This document shows positions 26,666-34,875 of a stretch of 64,000 nucleotides of DNA, in pieces; position 1 is the stretch's first letter, and the number at the start of each line of letters is the position of its first letter. This DNA is from Paenibacillus sp. NFR01. Lineage in GTDB: Bacteria; Bacillota; Bacilli; Paenibacillales; Paenibacillaceae. Position numbers and translations under genes: made by a program. The notes beneath the pieces are model-generated. The model did not search any database, was not told the DNA's origin, and worked only from the letters and a program-made list of their open reading frames with translations. The DNA is taken from positions 3,939-67,938 of the forward strand of contig NZ_FOIK01000007.1 of NCBI RefSeq assembly GCF_900111565.1, written 5' to 3'.

Positions 26666-27496
26666 ATGGAACGGAATATCATTATCCGCTATAACGGCGA
26701 GGAGCTAACAGCCAGCGTCCATTACCCGGCAGGAGGGAAAGCGAATACGGGACGCTGCAAGAACAGGGTTCCGCTGGCGGTAATCTGCCACGGCTTTGTC
26801 GGCACCCGCATCGGCGTGGACCGGATCTTCGTCAAAGCCGCCCGCGAGCTGGCGCTGGAAGGATACCTGGTGATCCGTTTTGATTATGCGGGCTGTGGCG
26901 AGAGCAGTGGCGATTACGGCAACGAGGACATGGAATCGATGATCGCCCAGACGCGATCGGTGCTCGATTATGGCCTTGGGCTGGCGGATGTCGATCCGCA
27001 GCGCGTGACTTTGATCGGCCATAGTCTCGGCGGCGCCGTTGCGCTGCTGACGGCCGTGCGCGACCGCCGGGTCAAAACGCTGGTGCTGTGGGCTGCGGTT
27101 GGTTATCCCTTCAATGATATCGTAAAAATTGTCGGAAGAGAAGCATACGACCGTGCCGTAAAGAGCGGCTCTGCGGACTATGCGGGCTATTCCTTCACGC
27201 CGGGCTACTTCAACTCGCTGGCCGCCTTCCAGCCGTTCCAGGAAGCGGCCAAATTCGGCGGCGACGTGCTCGTCGTGCACGGCACCTCTGATGATGTCAT
27301 TCCGGTGGATTACGCCTTCCTCTACCAGAAGCTGTTCTGGACCCGGCCCGAAGGCCGCTGCGACAAAGAAATCATCTTCCAGGCCGACCATACATTCTCC
27401 TCGGGACCGGCGCAGGAGCAGGTGCTGAAGCGGACGAAGGAGTGGCTGGAGCAGCAGGTCAATATACAGGAAGAGTGGCAAAATTGGATGATATAG
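26666..27496 (+). CDS. Alpha/beta hydrolase, serine esterase type
   Basis: A 276-residue cytoplasmic hydrolase. The oxyanion region is VICHGFVGTR, the nucleophile is Ser120 in LIGHSLGGAV, the acid is in VVHGTSDDVIPV, and the histidine is in QADHTFSS. There is no signal peptide. The RFDYAGCGESSGDYG strand-turn resembles feruloyl esterase/acylaminoacyl-type bacterial hydrolases; the substrate is unknown. GGAGGAGG precedes the ATG. Its strong promoter and short gap to the dioxygenase gene suggest a two-gene unit ending at the 28382 terminator. Confidence 0.85.
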   Translation: MERNIIIRYNGEELTASVHYPAGGKANTGRCKNRVPLAVICHGFVGTRIGVDRIFVKAARELALEGYLVIRFDYAGCGESSGDYGNEDMESMIAQTRSVLDYGLGLADVDPQRVTLIGHSLGGAVALLTAVRDRRVKTLVLWAAVGYPFNDIVKIVGREAYDRAVKSGSADYAGYSFTPGYFNSLAAFQPFQEAAKFGGDVLVVHGTSDDVIPVDYAFLYQKLFWTRPEGRCDKEIIFQADHTFSSGPAQEQVLKRTKEWLEQQVNIQEEWQNWMI

Positions 27497-27582
27497 GGGG
27501 TTGTCCTCCACTCGCAATCGCCAACAATTAGCGGTAAAATATAGGGGCGCACCACTATACTGGGTTATGGAGGTTGGCACCT

Positions 27583-28359
27583 ATGAGATTACCGGCATTT
27601 TTCATCGCACATGGTTCCCCGCTCCTTGCCCTAGAGGACAACGAATACACCCGATTCCTGGAGCGGCTCGGGCAAGATTTGGGCACGCCCCGCGGCATCG
27701 CAGTGTTCTCTGCCCACTGGGACAGTCCGGAGCAGCTGATATCGGTGGACAGCCGCCATGAGACCATGCATGATTTCTATGGATTCCCGGAAGAAATGTA
27801 CTCGCTAACCTATCCCGCCCCCGGTGACACGCAGCTCAGCGGCCGAATCTCGGCGCTGTTCAAGGACGGCAACCTGCCGCATCAGCCCGTGCTTGGCCGG
27901 GGCCTTGACCATGGCGTCTGGGTCATCTTGAAGAAGATGTTCCCGCAGGCCGATATTCCGGTCGTTGCGTTATCCGTAGACTCGCTGCGCTCGCCCGAAG
28001 AGCAGTACCGGATCGGGCAAATGCTCAAGCCGCTCCGGGAGGAAGGCATTCTGGTGCTCGCCAGCGGCGGCCTGGTTCATAACCTCAGGATGCTGAGACA
28101 GGATGATCAGCCGGAAGACTGGGCGCAGACTTTCGATGCCTGGATCGCCAAACAGCTGGAACGCTGGAATTTGCCGGCATTGTTCAATTACGAGAAGCAG
28201 GCGCCGCATGCGCGCGATGCCGTACCGGCTTATGGCCGGGAGCATTTCGTTCCGTTCTTCTACGCCATGGGCGCTGCCGACGATGGCAGAAGGGCCCAGT
28301 TGATGATTCAAGCCTACCAGTACGGAACGCTCAGCCTGAACTGCTGGATGTTTGATTAA
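27583..28359 (+). CDS. LigB/DODA-type extradiol ring-cleavage dioxygenase
   Basis: A 258-residue protein of the class III extradiol dioxygenase (4,5-DOPA dioxygenase/YgiD) family. The metal-binding histidines are seen in FFIAHGSPLLAL, VFSAHWDSPEQ, GLDHGVWVIL and ASGGLVHNLRML. Members use Fe(II) or Zn(II) to open catecholic rings; the physiological substrate in Bacillota is unclear. ATG 27583 is placed nine bases after TGGAGG; an in-frame TTG at 27574 is less likely. Confidence 0.88.
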   Translation: MRLPAFFIAHGSPLLALEDNEYTRFLERLGQDLGTPRGIAVFSAHWDSPEQLISVDSRHETMHDFYGFPEEMYSLTYPAPGDTQLSGRISALFKDGNLPHQPVLGRGLDHGVWVILKKMFPQADIPVVALSVDSLRSPEEQYRIGQMLKPLREEGILVLASGGLVHNLRMLRQDDQPEDWAQTFDAWIAKQLERWNLPALFNYEKQAPHARDAVPAYGREHFVPFFYAMGAADDGRRAQLMIQAYQYGTLSLNCWMFD

Positions 28360-28381
28360 TCCCTAATAGCTAATATCATTC

Positions 28382-28418
28382 CGGATACTTCCGCCAATCT
28401 GCGGGGTATCCTTTTTTA
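28382..28418 (+). terminator. Intrinsic terminator after the dioxygenase gene
   Basis: Arms GGATAC-TTCCGC and GCGGG-GTATCC with a short loop, followed by six T. Confidence 0.85.
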
Positions 28419-28552
28419 GTATGGTCCCCATGTAATAGGGATTCTTTTTAACACGGAGGGGTTATTTTCGTCTGGGACAAAACCGGTCCGATATGTTTTA
28501 ATGAAATCAAAAGCTAACCATACCCGCTATATCCCATTAGGAGGATTTGTTG

Positions 28553-29668
28553 ATGATAACCTCGAATCCGCATCGTCTTTCGTTTGCTTCCCGCCTGCTG
28601 CTGGGTGTCCTGCTGCCCGCACTGGCGTTGTCCGCATGCGGCGGCGGCAATGCCGCGAATCCGGCGCCCCCGGAGTCTTCCGCCGCCGTCACGGCCATGG
28701 CTTCGGTGACTCCGCTTGACCCGTCGCCTTCTCCGTCGCCGGTTGCGAGCGCAGTTTCGCCCTTGACCGGACTGCCGGTTCAAGGCGAGCTGCCCCGGCC
28801 GCTGGCCGTAATGATCAACAATGCCCCGGCGGCGCGGCCGCAGTCCGGCATCAGCGAGGCGGATGTCCTGTACGAGGTGCTGGCGGAAGGCGGCATTACG
28901 CGTCTGATCGGCATTTTTCAAAGCCACAGCGGGGTGGTGAAGATTGGGCCGATCCGCAGCATCCGCCCGTACCTGATCGATCTTGGCGAAAGCTACAAAG
29001 CCGTTACGGTTCATGCCGGCGGCAGCCCGGCGGCGTACGCCATTTTGCAGCATGAGCATAAGGAGGATATGGACGAGATCGGCAAAGCCGGGCATTACTT
29101 CTGGTGGGACGCCACGCGCAAAGCGCCGCATAATCTGTACAGCAACGACGCCAAGCTACGGGAGGGCGCGGACAAGCTGGGCTATGCCCAAACGGCGGCG
29201 GTGCCGGGTTATTCGTTCACGGACCCCGATTATTTCCTGGCCGAAGGAGCACCGGCGCCGAAATTCAGCGTCCAGTTCCTGTTAAAGAGCTATACGGTGG
29301 GGTATGAATACAATGAGCAGACCCGCAATTACGAACGCCAGGTGAACGGACAGCCGCATCTTGACCTGAACGACGGCCAGCCGGTGGCCGCGGCGAATGT
29401 CATGGTGATGGGAGCGGACCATAAGGTACTGGACGACGTCGGGCGGCTGCAGATCGATGTGGAGCTGGGCGGCGAGGCCATGTTGTTCCAGCGCGGACAA
29501 GTCCTGAAGGGCCGCTGGTCCCGCGAGCCGGGCGATATCATCCGGTTTGTGAAGCAGGATGGCAAGGAAGCGGAAATGTACCCGGGTGTTACCCATATCC
29601 TGATCGTGCCGAATACCCCGTCTTTTGCAAGCCATGTCGAAATGACTGCGGATTTGGCCACAAACTGA
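28553..29668 (+). CDS. DUF3048 domain lipoprotein (YerB-like)
   Basis: A 371-residue exported lipoprotein. A basic N-terminus, a hydrophobic core and the lipobox LALSAC place the lipidated cysteine at residue 29. A Ser/Pro/Ala-rich linker (about 30-75) leads into the DUF3048 domain, recognisable by RPLAVMINNAPAARPQSG, YEVLAEGGITRLIGIFQ and GPIRSIRPYL. Homologues include Bacillus YerB, whose role is not settled. AGGAGG precedes the ATG. It stands alone between a terminator and the phosphate transport genes. Confidence 0.9.
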   Translation: MITSNPHRLSFASRLLLGVLLPALALSACGGGNAANPAPPESSAAVTAMASVTPLDPSPSPSPVASAVSPLTGLPVQGELPRPLAVMINNAPAARPQSGISEADVLYEVLAEGGITRLIGIFQSHSGVVKIGPIRSIRPYLIDLGESYKAVTVHAGGSPAAYAILQHEHKEDMDEIGKAGHYFWWDATRKAPHNLYSNDAKLREGADKLGYAQTAAVPGYSFTDPDYFLAEGAPAPKFSVQFLLKSYTVGYEYNEQTRNYERQVNGQPHLDLNDGQPVAAANVMVMGADHKVLDDVGRLQIDVELGGEAMLFQRGQVLKGRWSREPGDIIRFVKQDGKEAEMYPGVTHILIVPNTPSFASHVEMTADLATN

Positions 29669-29867
29669 GTGCGAAAAGTGGCGGAAATGAGAATTATTTG
29701 ATCCGTTACGGGGAAATGTTAATATCGTGTAAAAAAGAATCGAAACTTATCTTTCAATCCCTTTCACCAGTATGTTAAGATAACAAGGGTTGTCATTCAT
29801 TTTCATGAATTTACATAGTGGATGACTGCCGATTTCCGATGGAAATTTATGTAAAGGGGTCTAACGA

Positions 29868-30485
29868 ATGAAGTTGAGAAAAAAGGACATCTTCTTTGAG
29901 ACGCTGGAAAATATGGCTGATACCATTGTCCAGGCTGCCGATTACTTCGCACAAAACATCACCAGTCTCCGGGATAATGTCGATAATTTCACCGCTGTGA
30001 TGAAGAAATACGAGTCGCAGTGCGACAGCTACACGCACACTGTCATCAAGGAATTGAACAAAACCTTCATTACACCGCTGGAACGCGACGATATTATGGA
30101 GCTCATTACCAGCATGGACGATGTCATCGACGGCCTGGAAGCTTCGGCTTCGCGCTTCTATATGTATAACCTGCTGGAGACGGACGAGTATATCGTTCAG
30201 TTCGCGGAAATTCTGCGCCAGTCGGCCTATGAGATCCAGAAAGCCGTGCATCTCCTGTCCCAGAAAAAGCTTCTGGCCATTCGTGAATACACGATCCGCC
30301 TGAACGATCTGGAGAATCAAGGCGATGAAGTGCTGCGCATTTGCACCAAGAATCTGTTTGCAACAGTCACAGATCCGATTGAGCTGATCAAACGCAAAGA
30401 GCTGTACGAACGGCTGGAGACGACGACGGACAAATGCGAAGACGTCGCCAACACGCTGGAATCGATCATCATGCGCAACTCATAA
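29868..30485 (+). CDS. DUF47 family phosphate transport accessory protein
   Basis: A 205-residue helical protein of the DUF47/PhoU-like family, normally encoded just before a Pit-type transporter, as here (12 bp gap). Repeated patterns such as TSMDDVIDGLEASA and NDLENQGDEVLR carry the acidic clusters that bind metal in PhoU-like bundles. It is thought to modulate the transporter. AAAGGGG precedes the ATG. A weak promoter (TTCAAT-17-TAAGAT, near 29753-29781) can be read upstream; no clear PhoP box was seen. Confidence 0.88.
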   Translation: MKLRKKDIFFETLENMADTIVQAADYFAQNITSLRDNVDNFTAVMKKYESQCDSYTHTVIKELNKTFITPLERDDIMELITSMDDVIDGLEASASRFYMYNLLETDEYIVQFAEILRQSAYEIQKAVHLLSQKKLLAIREYTIRLNDLENQGDEVLRICTKNLFATVTDPIELIKRKELYERLETTTDKCEDVANTLESIIMRNS

Positions 30486-30497
30486 GGAGTCTGAATT

Positions 30498-31487
30498 ATG
30501 GATACATCAATATTTGTGCTAGGATTCGTCATTGTCCTTGCGCTTGCGTTCGATTTCATCAACGGCTTCCACGATACGGCGAATGCAATTGCAACCTCCG
30601 TATCCACGCGGGCCCTGCGGCCGCGCACGGCGATTCTGCTGGCGGCTACGATGAACTTCGTAGGTGCGCTGCTCTTTACGGGCGTTGCGAAAAAGATCGG
30701 CGGCAGCATCACCGACCCGGCGCTCCTGGATAACGGGATTGCCGTCGTAACGGCGACACTGATTGCGGCGATCATCTGGAACCTGGTCACCTGGTGGCTC
30801 GGCATTCCGTCCTCCTCGTCGCATGCCCTGATCGGTGCGCTGGTCGGCGCGGTATATGTCGGCGCAGGTTCGGAGCATATCAAATGGAGCGGTTTCGTCG
30901 AAATCGTTGAAGGCCTTATTTTCTCTCCTCTGATCGCTTTTGCCGTCGGGTATGTTGTCATGATGATTCTCAAGTGGATCTTCGCCCGGCGAAGTCCGCA
31001 TACGATTAATAAAGGCTTCCGTTCGCTGCAGGTGCTGACGGCGGCATTCCAGTCCTTCACGCACGGCACCAACGATGCGCAGAAAGCGATGGGGATCATC
31101 ACCTTCGCGCTCGTGACTTCCGGACATCTCGACTCCATGGAAGTTCCGCTGTGGGTCAAGATCGCGGCGGCGACCTCGATGGCGCTTGGAACCTCGATCG
31201 GCGGCTGGAAAATCATTAAAACGATGGGCACGAAGATTTTCAAAATCGAGCCGATCAACGGCTTTGCGGCGGATATCTCCGCGGCTTCCGTTATTTTCAC
31301 CGCAACCCTGATGCATTTGCCGGTCAGCACCACCCACGCCATTACGTCGTCGATTCTCGGCGTCGGCTCGGCCAAGCGGTTCTCGGCGGTAAAATGGGGT
31401 ATTGCAGGCCGGATCGTCGTTACCTGGTTCATCACCATTCCGATCACGGCCGTGTTGTCGGGCATCATTTTCAAGCTGTTTTTCTAA
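30498..31487 (+). CDS. Inorganic phosphate transporter, Pit family
   Basis: A 329-residue, about ten-helix low-affinity phosphate:cation symporter. The two inverted signature repeats are visible: FINGFHDTANAIATSVSTRA near residue 17 and FTHGTNDAQKAMGIITFALV near 186. SSSSHALIGALVGA and PVSTTHAITSSILGVG are the matching GA-rich regions. It is transcribed with the upstream DUF47 gene. Confidence 0.93.
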   Translation: MDTSIFVLGFVIVLALAFDFINGFHDTANAIATSVSTRALRPRTAILLAATMNFVGALLFTGVAKKIGGSITDPALLDNGIAVVTATLIAAIIWNLVTWWLGIPSSSSHALIGALVGAVYVGAGSEHIKWSGFVEIVEGLIFSPLIAFAVGYVVMMILKWIFARRSPHTINKGFRSLQVLTAAFQSFTHGTNDAQKAMGIITFALVTSGHLDSMEVPLWVKIAAATSMALGTSIGGWKIIKTMGTKIFKIEPINGFAADISAASVIFTATLMHLPVSTTHAITSSILGVGSAKRFSAVKWGIAGRIVVTWFITIPITAVLSGIIFKLFF

Positions 31488-31504
31488 AATTGATCATCAC
31501 CAGA

Positions 31505-31548
31505 GGATGTCATGTTGGCCGGCGGGCTGCGGGCATCTTTTTTATTTC
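31505..31548 (+). terminator. Weak terminator-like hairpin after pit
   Basis: A GC-rich imperfect stem closed by GATG/CATC and followed by a T-run. It overlaps the region 30 bp ahead of the CorA start and may attenuate more than stop transcription. Confidence 0.4.
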
Positions 31549-31574
31549 GTTGCTTGGAAAAGGAGGGCTGACGG

Positions 31575-32534
31575 ATGATTCGTACGCTGGCGATAACCCC
31601 AGAAGGCGAGGTGCGGACCGGACTGCCGCTGGAGCAGATCGTTCTTGCCGACTATGCCTGGATTTGGGCTGATTTCAGTCAGCCGACGGCGCAGGAGAAT
31701 CTGCTGCTGGATACCTATTTTCACTTCCATCCCTTGGCTATCGAGGATTGCATGCATACGCTCCAGCGGCCAAAGCTGGATTATTACGAGGATGTGCAGT
31801 TTTTTGTGCTGCATGCTTTGAACGAAATGACGCTGGATGCGGAAGAAATCGACCTGTTCTTGAGTAAAAGGTATCTGGTAACCTATCACCAACAGCAAAA
31901 AAAGGAAATGGAAGAGGCATGGGAGTTAGTGCAGATGGAAATCGACGGCCGCGAGAACTGGTCCGGAGGTCCCGTTGCGGCTGCCTATACCGTTATGGAT
32001 AAGCTGGTGGATAATTATTTTCCGAGCTTGTACGCTTTGGAGGATGAGCTGGCTGAACTGGAGAGCCGCGGCGGGAGCGAGTCCGTGGAGGAGCTGATGG
32101 GCCAGGTATTCGGGCTGCGCGGCCGGCTGCTGAAGCTGCGGCGGACGATCGTGCCGATGCGCGACCTGATGTACCGGATCGTCAACTCGCAGCATGTCCA
32201 GAGCAACAACGAGGAGCGGGTGTACTTCGGCGATATTTACGATCATCTGCTGAAGCTGACGGACATGATCGAGGTCGACCGGGAAATGACCGCCGATCTG
32301 CGCGACAGCTACATCTCCCTGAATTCCAACCGGATGAACTCGATCATGAAGACGCTGACGGTCATTACGACGGTGTTCATGCCCTTGACCCTGATTGCCG
32401 GAATTTACGGCATGAACTTCCGGGTGATGCCGGAGCTGGACTGGCATTACGGATATTTCGGTGTTCTCCTGCTGATGCTCGTCCTGGGCCTCGGCATGTT
32501 CCGCTGGTTCCGGCGCAGCGGCTGGTTTAAATAA
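31575..32534 (+). CDS. CorA family divalent cation transporter
   Basis: A 319-residue CorA-type magnesium/cobalt channel. A soluble N-terminal funnel domain (residues 1-240, with LAIEDCMHTLQRPKLDYYED) is followed by two C-terminal transmembrane helices. The selectivity signature GMN is seen in LIAGIYGMNFRVMPE, and the basic C-terminal tail is RWFRRSGWFK. It acts as a homopentamer in the membrane. AGGAGGGC precedes the ATG. Confidence 0.92.
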   Translation: MIRTLAITPEGEVRTGLPLEQIVLADYAWIWADFSQPTAQENLLLDTYFHFHPLAIEDCMHTLQRPKLDYYEDVQFFVLHALNEMTLDAEEIDLFLSKRYLVTYHQQQKKEMEEAWELVQMEIDGRENWSGGPVAAAYTVMDKLVDNYFPSLYALEDELAELESRGGSESVEELMGQVFGLRGRLLKLRRTIVPMRDLMYRIVNSQHVQSNNEERVYFGDIYDHLLKLTDMIEVDREMTADLRDSYISLNSNRMNSIMKTLTVITTVFMPLTLIAGIYGMNFRVMPELDWHYGYFGVLLLMLVLGLGMFRWFRRSGWFK

Positions 32535-32540
32535 AAGTGT

Positions 32541-32583
32541 TCTCTTGAAAAATAAAGCCGCCGCCGTTATTTGCGGCGGCGTT
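32541..32583 (-). terminator. Terminator overlapping the stop codon of the minus-strand gene
   Basis: The stem CGCCGCCGC/GCGGCGGCG includes the last coding triplets of the minus-strand gene, with its TAA in the loop, and is followed on the minus strand by TTTATTTTT. On the plus strand it can also close the corA transcript, though the T-run there is only three bases. Confidence 0.7.
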
Positions 32584-33103
32584 TCACTGTACGGCGGCGG
32601 TTGTTCGCGGAAGACGTTTTGCGGCCTTTGGGCGCGGGACGTCTTTTTTTGCGCCGCTTCGGGGTGTACATCGCCGCATCCTCTTCGGCGGCAGCGGCTC
32701 CGGCAGCGCCTTTATTTTTACCGAAGCTGCCCATCACGAGTTTAACCATGGGCGCCATTTGCGAGAAGCCCTGCATCACCTTCTGAACCTTGCCCATGTT
32801 GTTGACCAGACCATCAATGCCGCCCATCCGGTCGATAAAACCTTTGATCTGTTCCATGTTGGCCAGATTGCCCAGCCCGCCGAGCAGACCTCCGGCTTTG
32901 GATGTTGCCGCTTCCGCCGCTTCGGCGGCCGGAACGGCCAGCGCGGTGTCGACGACTTCTGCGCCTAAAGGCGGAAGGGGGGCAGGATTGCCGGGATATG
33001 TCATACCCGGGTAGGCATGAAGTCCGGGATAAGGCGACGAAGGGAAGGATTCGGTCAGCGCACGGCCTTCCTTGCGGGAATGATTATAGTAATGATTAGG
33101 CAT
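32567..33103 (-). CDS. Hypothetical protein with basic tail, YqfQ-like
   Basis: A 178-residue protein. The N-terminus is Tyr/Pro/Gly-rich (YPGLHAYPGMTYPGNP), reminiscent of spore-coat proteins. The middle is Ala/Gly-rich with GGIDGLVNNMGKVQKVMQGF, somewhat like the YqfQ family of Bacillales. The last 30 residues are almost all Lys and Arg (KRRKKRRPAPKGRK...RRRTVKRRRK), suggesting nucleic acid or polyanion binding. The assignment is tentative; a spore or envelope role is inference. The 3' end is embedded in its own terminator. Confidence 0.55.
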   Translation of the reverse strand: MPNHYYNHSRKEGRALTESFPSSPYPGLHAYPGMTYPGNPAPLPPLGAEVVDTALAVPAAEAAEAATSKAGGLLGGLGNLANMEQIKGFIDRMGGIDGLVNNMGKVQKVMQGFSQMAPMVKLVMGSFGKNKGAAGAAAAEEDAAMYTPKRRKKRRPAPKGRKTSSANNRRRTVKRRRK

Positions 33104-33494
33104 TTTTAATCACATTCCTTCGTTAGTGGTTTGCTATACTGTATGTCATGGGCGAACATAAGGTATAGACATCCGCCCGGTTTACCGGGATACCCGCGGA
33201 AAAGGGCGCCTGCCCAGATGGTCCGGCGAAAGTGAATAAACCGTGTACACGCTTGATTTTCGACACTTTTGTAGTACTATTATGAAGGCAGTTAATTCCG
33301 TCTGCGATTCGGGGAGAATCTATCAGGGGTTTGGTAGATTGTCCACTCGAGGTGGACAAATGTCCGCTGTTTTCGTTCTTTACAGCGTGAAATCGTTAAT
33401 GCTTGAAAAAACTGCTCCGTTACAATATAGTAGAGGCAGAAACTCATACTCGCGATGATACCAGTATCAGTTTTATACGAAGGGATGATATCCG
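33104..33494. other. Divergent intergenic region with palindrome and yerC promoter
   Basis: No gene is supported here: a 71-codon frame at 33243-33458 has no ribosome binding site or family match and overlaps control signals. A perfect inverted repeat, TTGTCCAC-TCGAG-GTGGACAA (33339-33359), looks like an operator. A hairpin with CCCGG/CCGGG arms lies near 33177-33190. Confidence 0.6.
33403..33431 (+). promoter_or_regulatory. Promoter of yerC
   Basis: TTGAAA (33403-33408), a 17 bp spacer and TATAGT (33426-33431), 64 bp before the yerC start and 44 bp after the palindromic operator-like site. Confidence 0.7.
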
Positions 33495-33785
33495 ATGCAA
33501 CTGAAGAAGTTGAATGATAAAAGCATTGATCAATTGTTTGAAGCGATTTTGACCCTCAAAAATATGGAAGAATGTTATATATTCTTTGATGACCTCTGCA
33601 CCGTAAACGAAATCCAATCGCTGTCCCAGCGTCTGGAAGTCGCCCGCATGCTCGGTAAAGGTTCTACATACAACCAGATCGAAGCCGAGACCGGCGCCAG
33701 TACGGCCACCATCTCCCGCGTCAAACGCTGCCTGAACTACGGCAATGACGGCTACAAGATGACGCTGGACCGGCTGGGGCGATAA
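33495..33785 (+). CDS. yerC: YerC/YecD family TrpR-like DNA-binding protein
   Basis: A 96-residue all-helical protein of the TrpR-like superfamily, with the helix-turn-helix LGKGSTYNQIEAETGASTATISRVKRCL. The length and the LTLKNMEECYIFFDDLCTVNEI N-terminal half match YerC of Bacillales, a presumed transcriptional regulator with no settled target. Its stop is 3 bp before the next start, so it is co-transcribed with the chelatase gene. Confidence 0.9.
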   Translation: MQLKKLNDKSIDQLFEAILTLKNMEECYIFFDDLCTVNEIQSLSQRLEVARMLGKGSTYNQIEAETGASTATISRVKRCLNYGNDGYKMTLDRLGR

Positions 33786-33788
33786 ACA

Positions 33789-34562
33789 ATGGTGCCGGGC
33801 GTACTCATTATCTGTCACGGCTCCCGCGACAGCAGCTGGGTTACCCTCGTTGAGGAGGCCGTCAGCCGTTTATCACTGAAGCGGAAGCTGCCGGTAGAGG
33901 TATCTTTTCTGGAATTGGTGGAAGGCCGGCTCATTCAAAATGGCATAGATCGACTTGAAGAAGCGGGAGTCACGGATATCATTGTGATCCCGTTATTTGT
34001 TTCTTCGGGCAGCACCCATGTCGATGAGATAGCGTATGCGCTTGGGGTCAAAGCGGAGCCTGACTGCGACACGGATCTTGTGCCGTTCCGGGTGGCCGCG
34101 CGCATCCATTACGGCGAGCCGGCCGACGACGATCCGGATATCGCCGTGATGCTCTGGGACAAGGTCAAGGGCCTGTCCCTCGCGCCTGAGCGCGAAATGG
34201 TGCTGCTCGTCGGGCACGGCAGCCGTCACGACGGCTTCCGTCAGCGCTGGGAAGCCGGCATGTCCTCGCTGGCCGAGCGGGTGCGGAAGCTCAGCAGGCT
34301 GGCGGCCGCCGACTTCGGCCTGATCAGCCTCGGCACCGTGCGCCGGCGCGCGGAGCATTGGCGGAAGCTGGGCTACGACGTGCTGGTCGCGCCGGTCTTT
34401 CTGAGTGAAGGCTACTTCACGAAGGTCGTCATCCCGGACCGGCTTAAAGGGCTGGACTACGCCTATACCGGCGACACGCTGCTGCCGCATCCGCTGCTGC
34501 CGCACTGGATCGAGCGGCAGGTGAACGCGATGGTAGAGGCGCTGGAGGGGGAGCAGGGCTGA
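33789..34562 (+). CDS. CbiX/SirB-like tetrapyrrole chelatase
   Basis: A 257-residue protein made of two CbiX-like halves. The first has LIICHGSRDSSW and VIPLFVSSGSTHVDE; the second has VLLVGHGSRHDGFRQRWE and VAPVFLSEGYFT. The His residues after the first strand of each half are the metal-binding positions of sirohydrochlorin chelatases, which insert Co or Fe into tetrapyrroles. No other cobalamin or siroheme genes are nearby, so the physiological metal is unknown. It is coupled to yerC and ends directly at the 8 bp tandem repeat. Confidence 0.8.
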   Translation: MVPGVLIICHGSRDSSWVTLVEEAVSRLSLKRKLPVEVSFLELVEGRLIQNGIDRLEEAGVTDIIVIPLFVSSGSTHVDEIAYALGVKAEPDCDTDLVPFRVAARIHYGEPADDDPDIAVMLWDKVKGLSLAPEREMVLLVGHGSRHDGFRQRWEAGMSSLAERVRKLSRLAAADFGLISLGTVRRRAEHWRKLGYDVLVAPVFLSEGYFTKVVIPDRLKGLDYAYTGDTLLPHPLLPHWIERQVNAMVEALEGEQG

Positions 34563-34567
34563 GGTCC

Positions 34568-34668
34568 GGAACCCCGGAACCCCGGAACCCCGGAACCCCG
34601 GAACCCCGGAACCCCGGAACCCCGGAACCCCGGAACCCCGGAACCCCGGAACCCCGGAACCCCGGAAC
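34568..34668. repeat. Perfect 8 bp tandem repeat, twelve copies
   Basis: GGAACCCC is repeated twelve times (34568-34663) without error and ends with a partial GGAAC. It begins five bases after the stop of the chelatase gene. Because 8 is not a multiple of 3, the minus strand encodes the same peptide repeat (GSGVPGFR) in all three frames; this is an artefact, not a gene. Perfect short repeats of this kind change copy number by slippage. Confidence 0.95.
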
Positions 34669-34804
34669 ATTTAGCACCCCGCCGCTGCTTTTTCGCAGGG
34701 TATGTTTGTCCATGGGCGCACATATACATCTGGAATAACCCGCTGATTGTTCATGTCGCTTGATGCAACCTCTGTGCTGCACCGGGCCGCTTGCCGTCCC
34801 GACA
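34669..34804. other. Non-coding spacer before the lipid kinase
   Basis: Nothing resembling a gene or a clear terminator is visible between the tandem repeat and the lipid kinase promoter. Confidence 0.5.
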
Positions 34805-34834
34805 TTGCTACAGGGGCCATATATTGGTTATAAT
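34805..34834 (+). promoter_or_regulatory. Promoter of the lipid kinase gene
   Basis: TTGCTA (34805-34810), 18 bp, and a perfect TATAAT (34829-34834), 41 bp before the ATG. Confidence 0.6.
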
Positions 34835-34875
34835 CAGTAAGGTTATCTATTTTATTAACAGGTGGCGTTCCGGTA

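Noticed and set aside
33243..33458. 71-codon gene in the yerC upstream region
   Set aside because: It overlaps the palindrome and the yerC promoter, lacks a ribosome binding site, and shows no protein family features.
34444..34782. Minus-strand open frames encoding GSGVPGFR collagen-like repeats
   Set aside because: They arise from the 8 bp tandem repeat, which gives the same peptide in every frame; there is no start context or continuation as a protein family.
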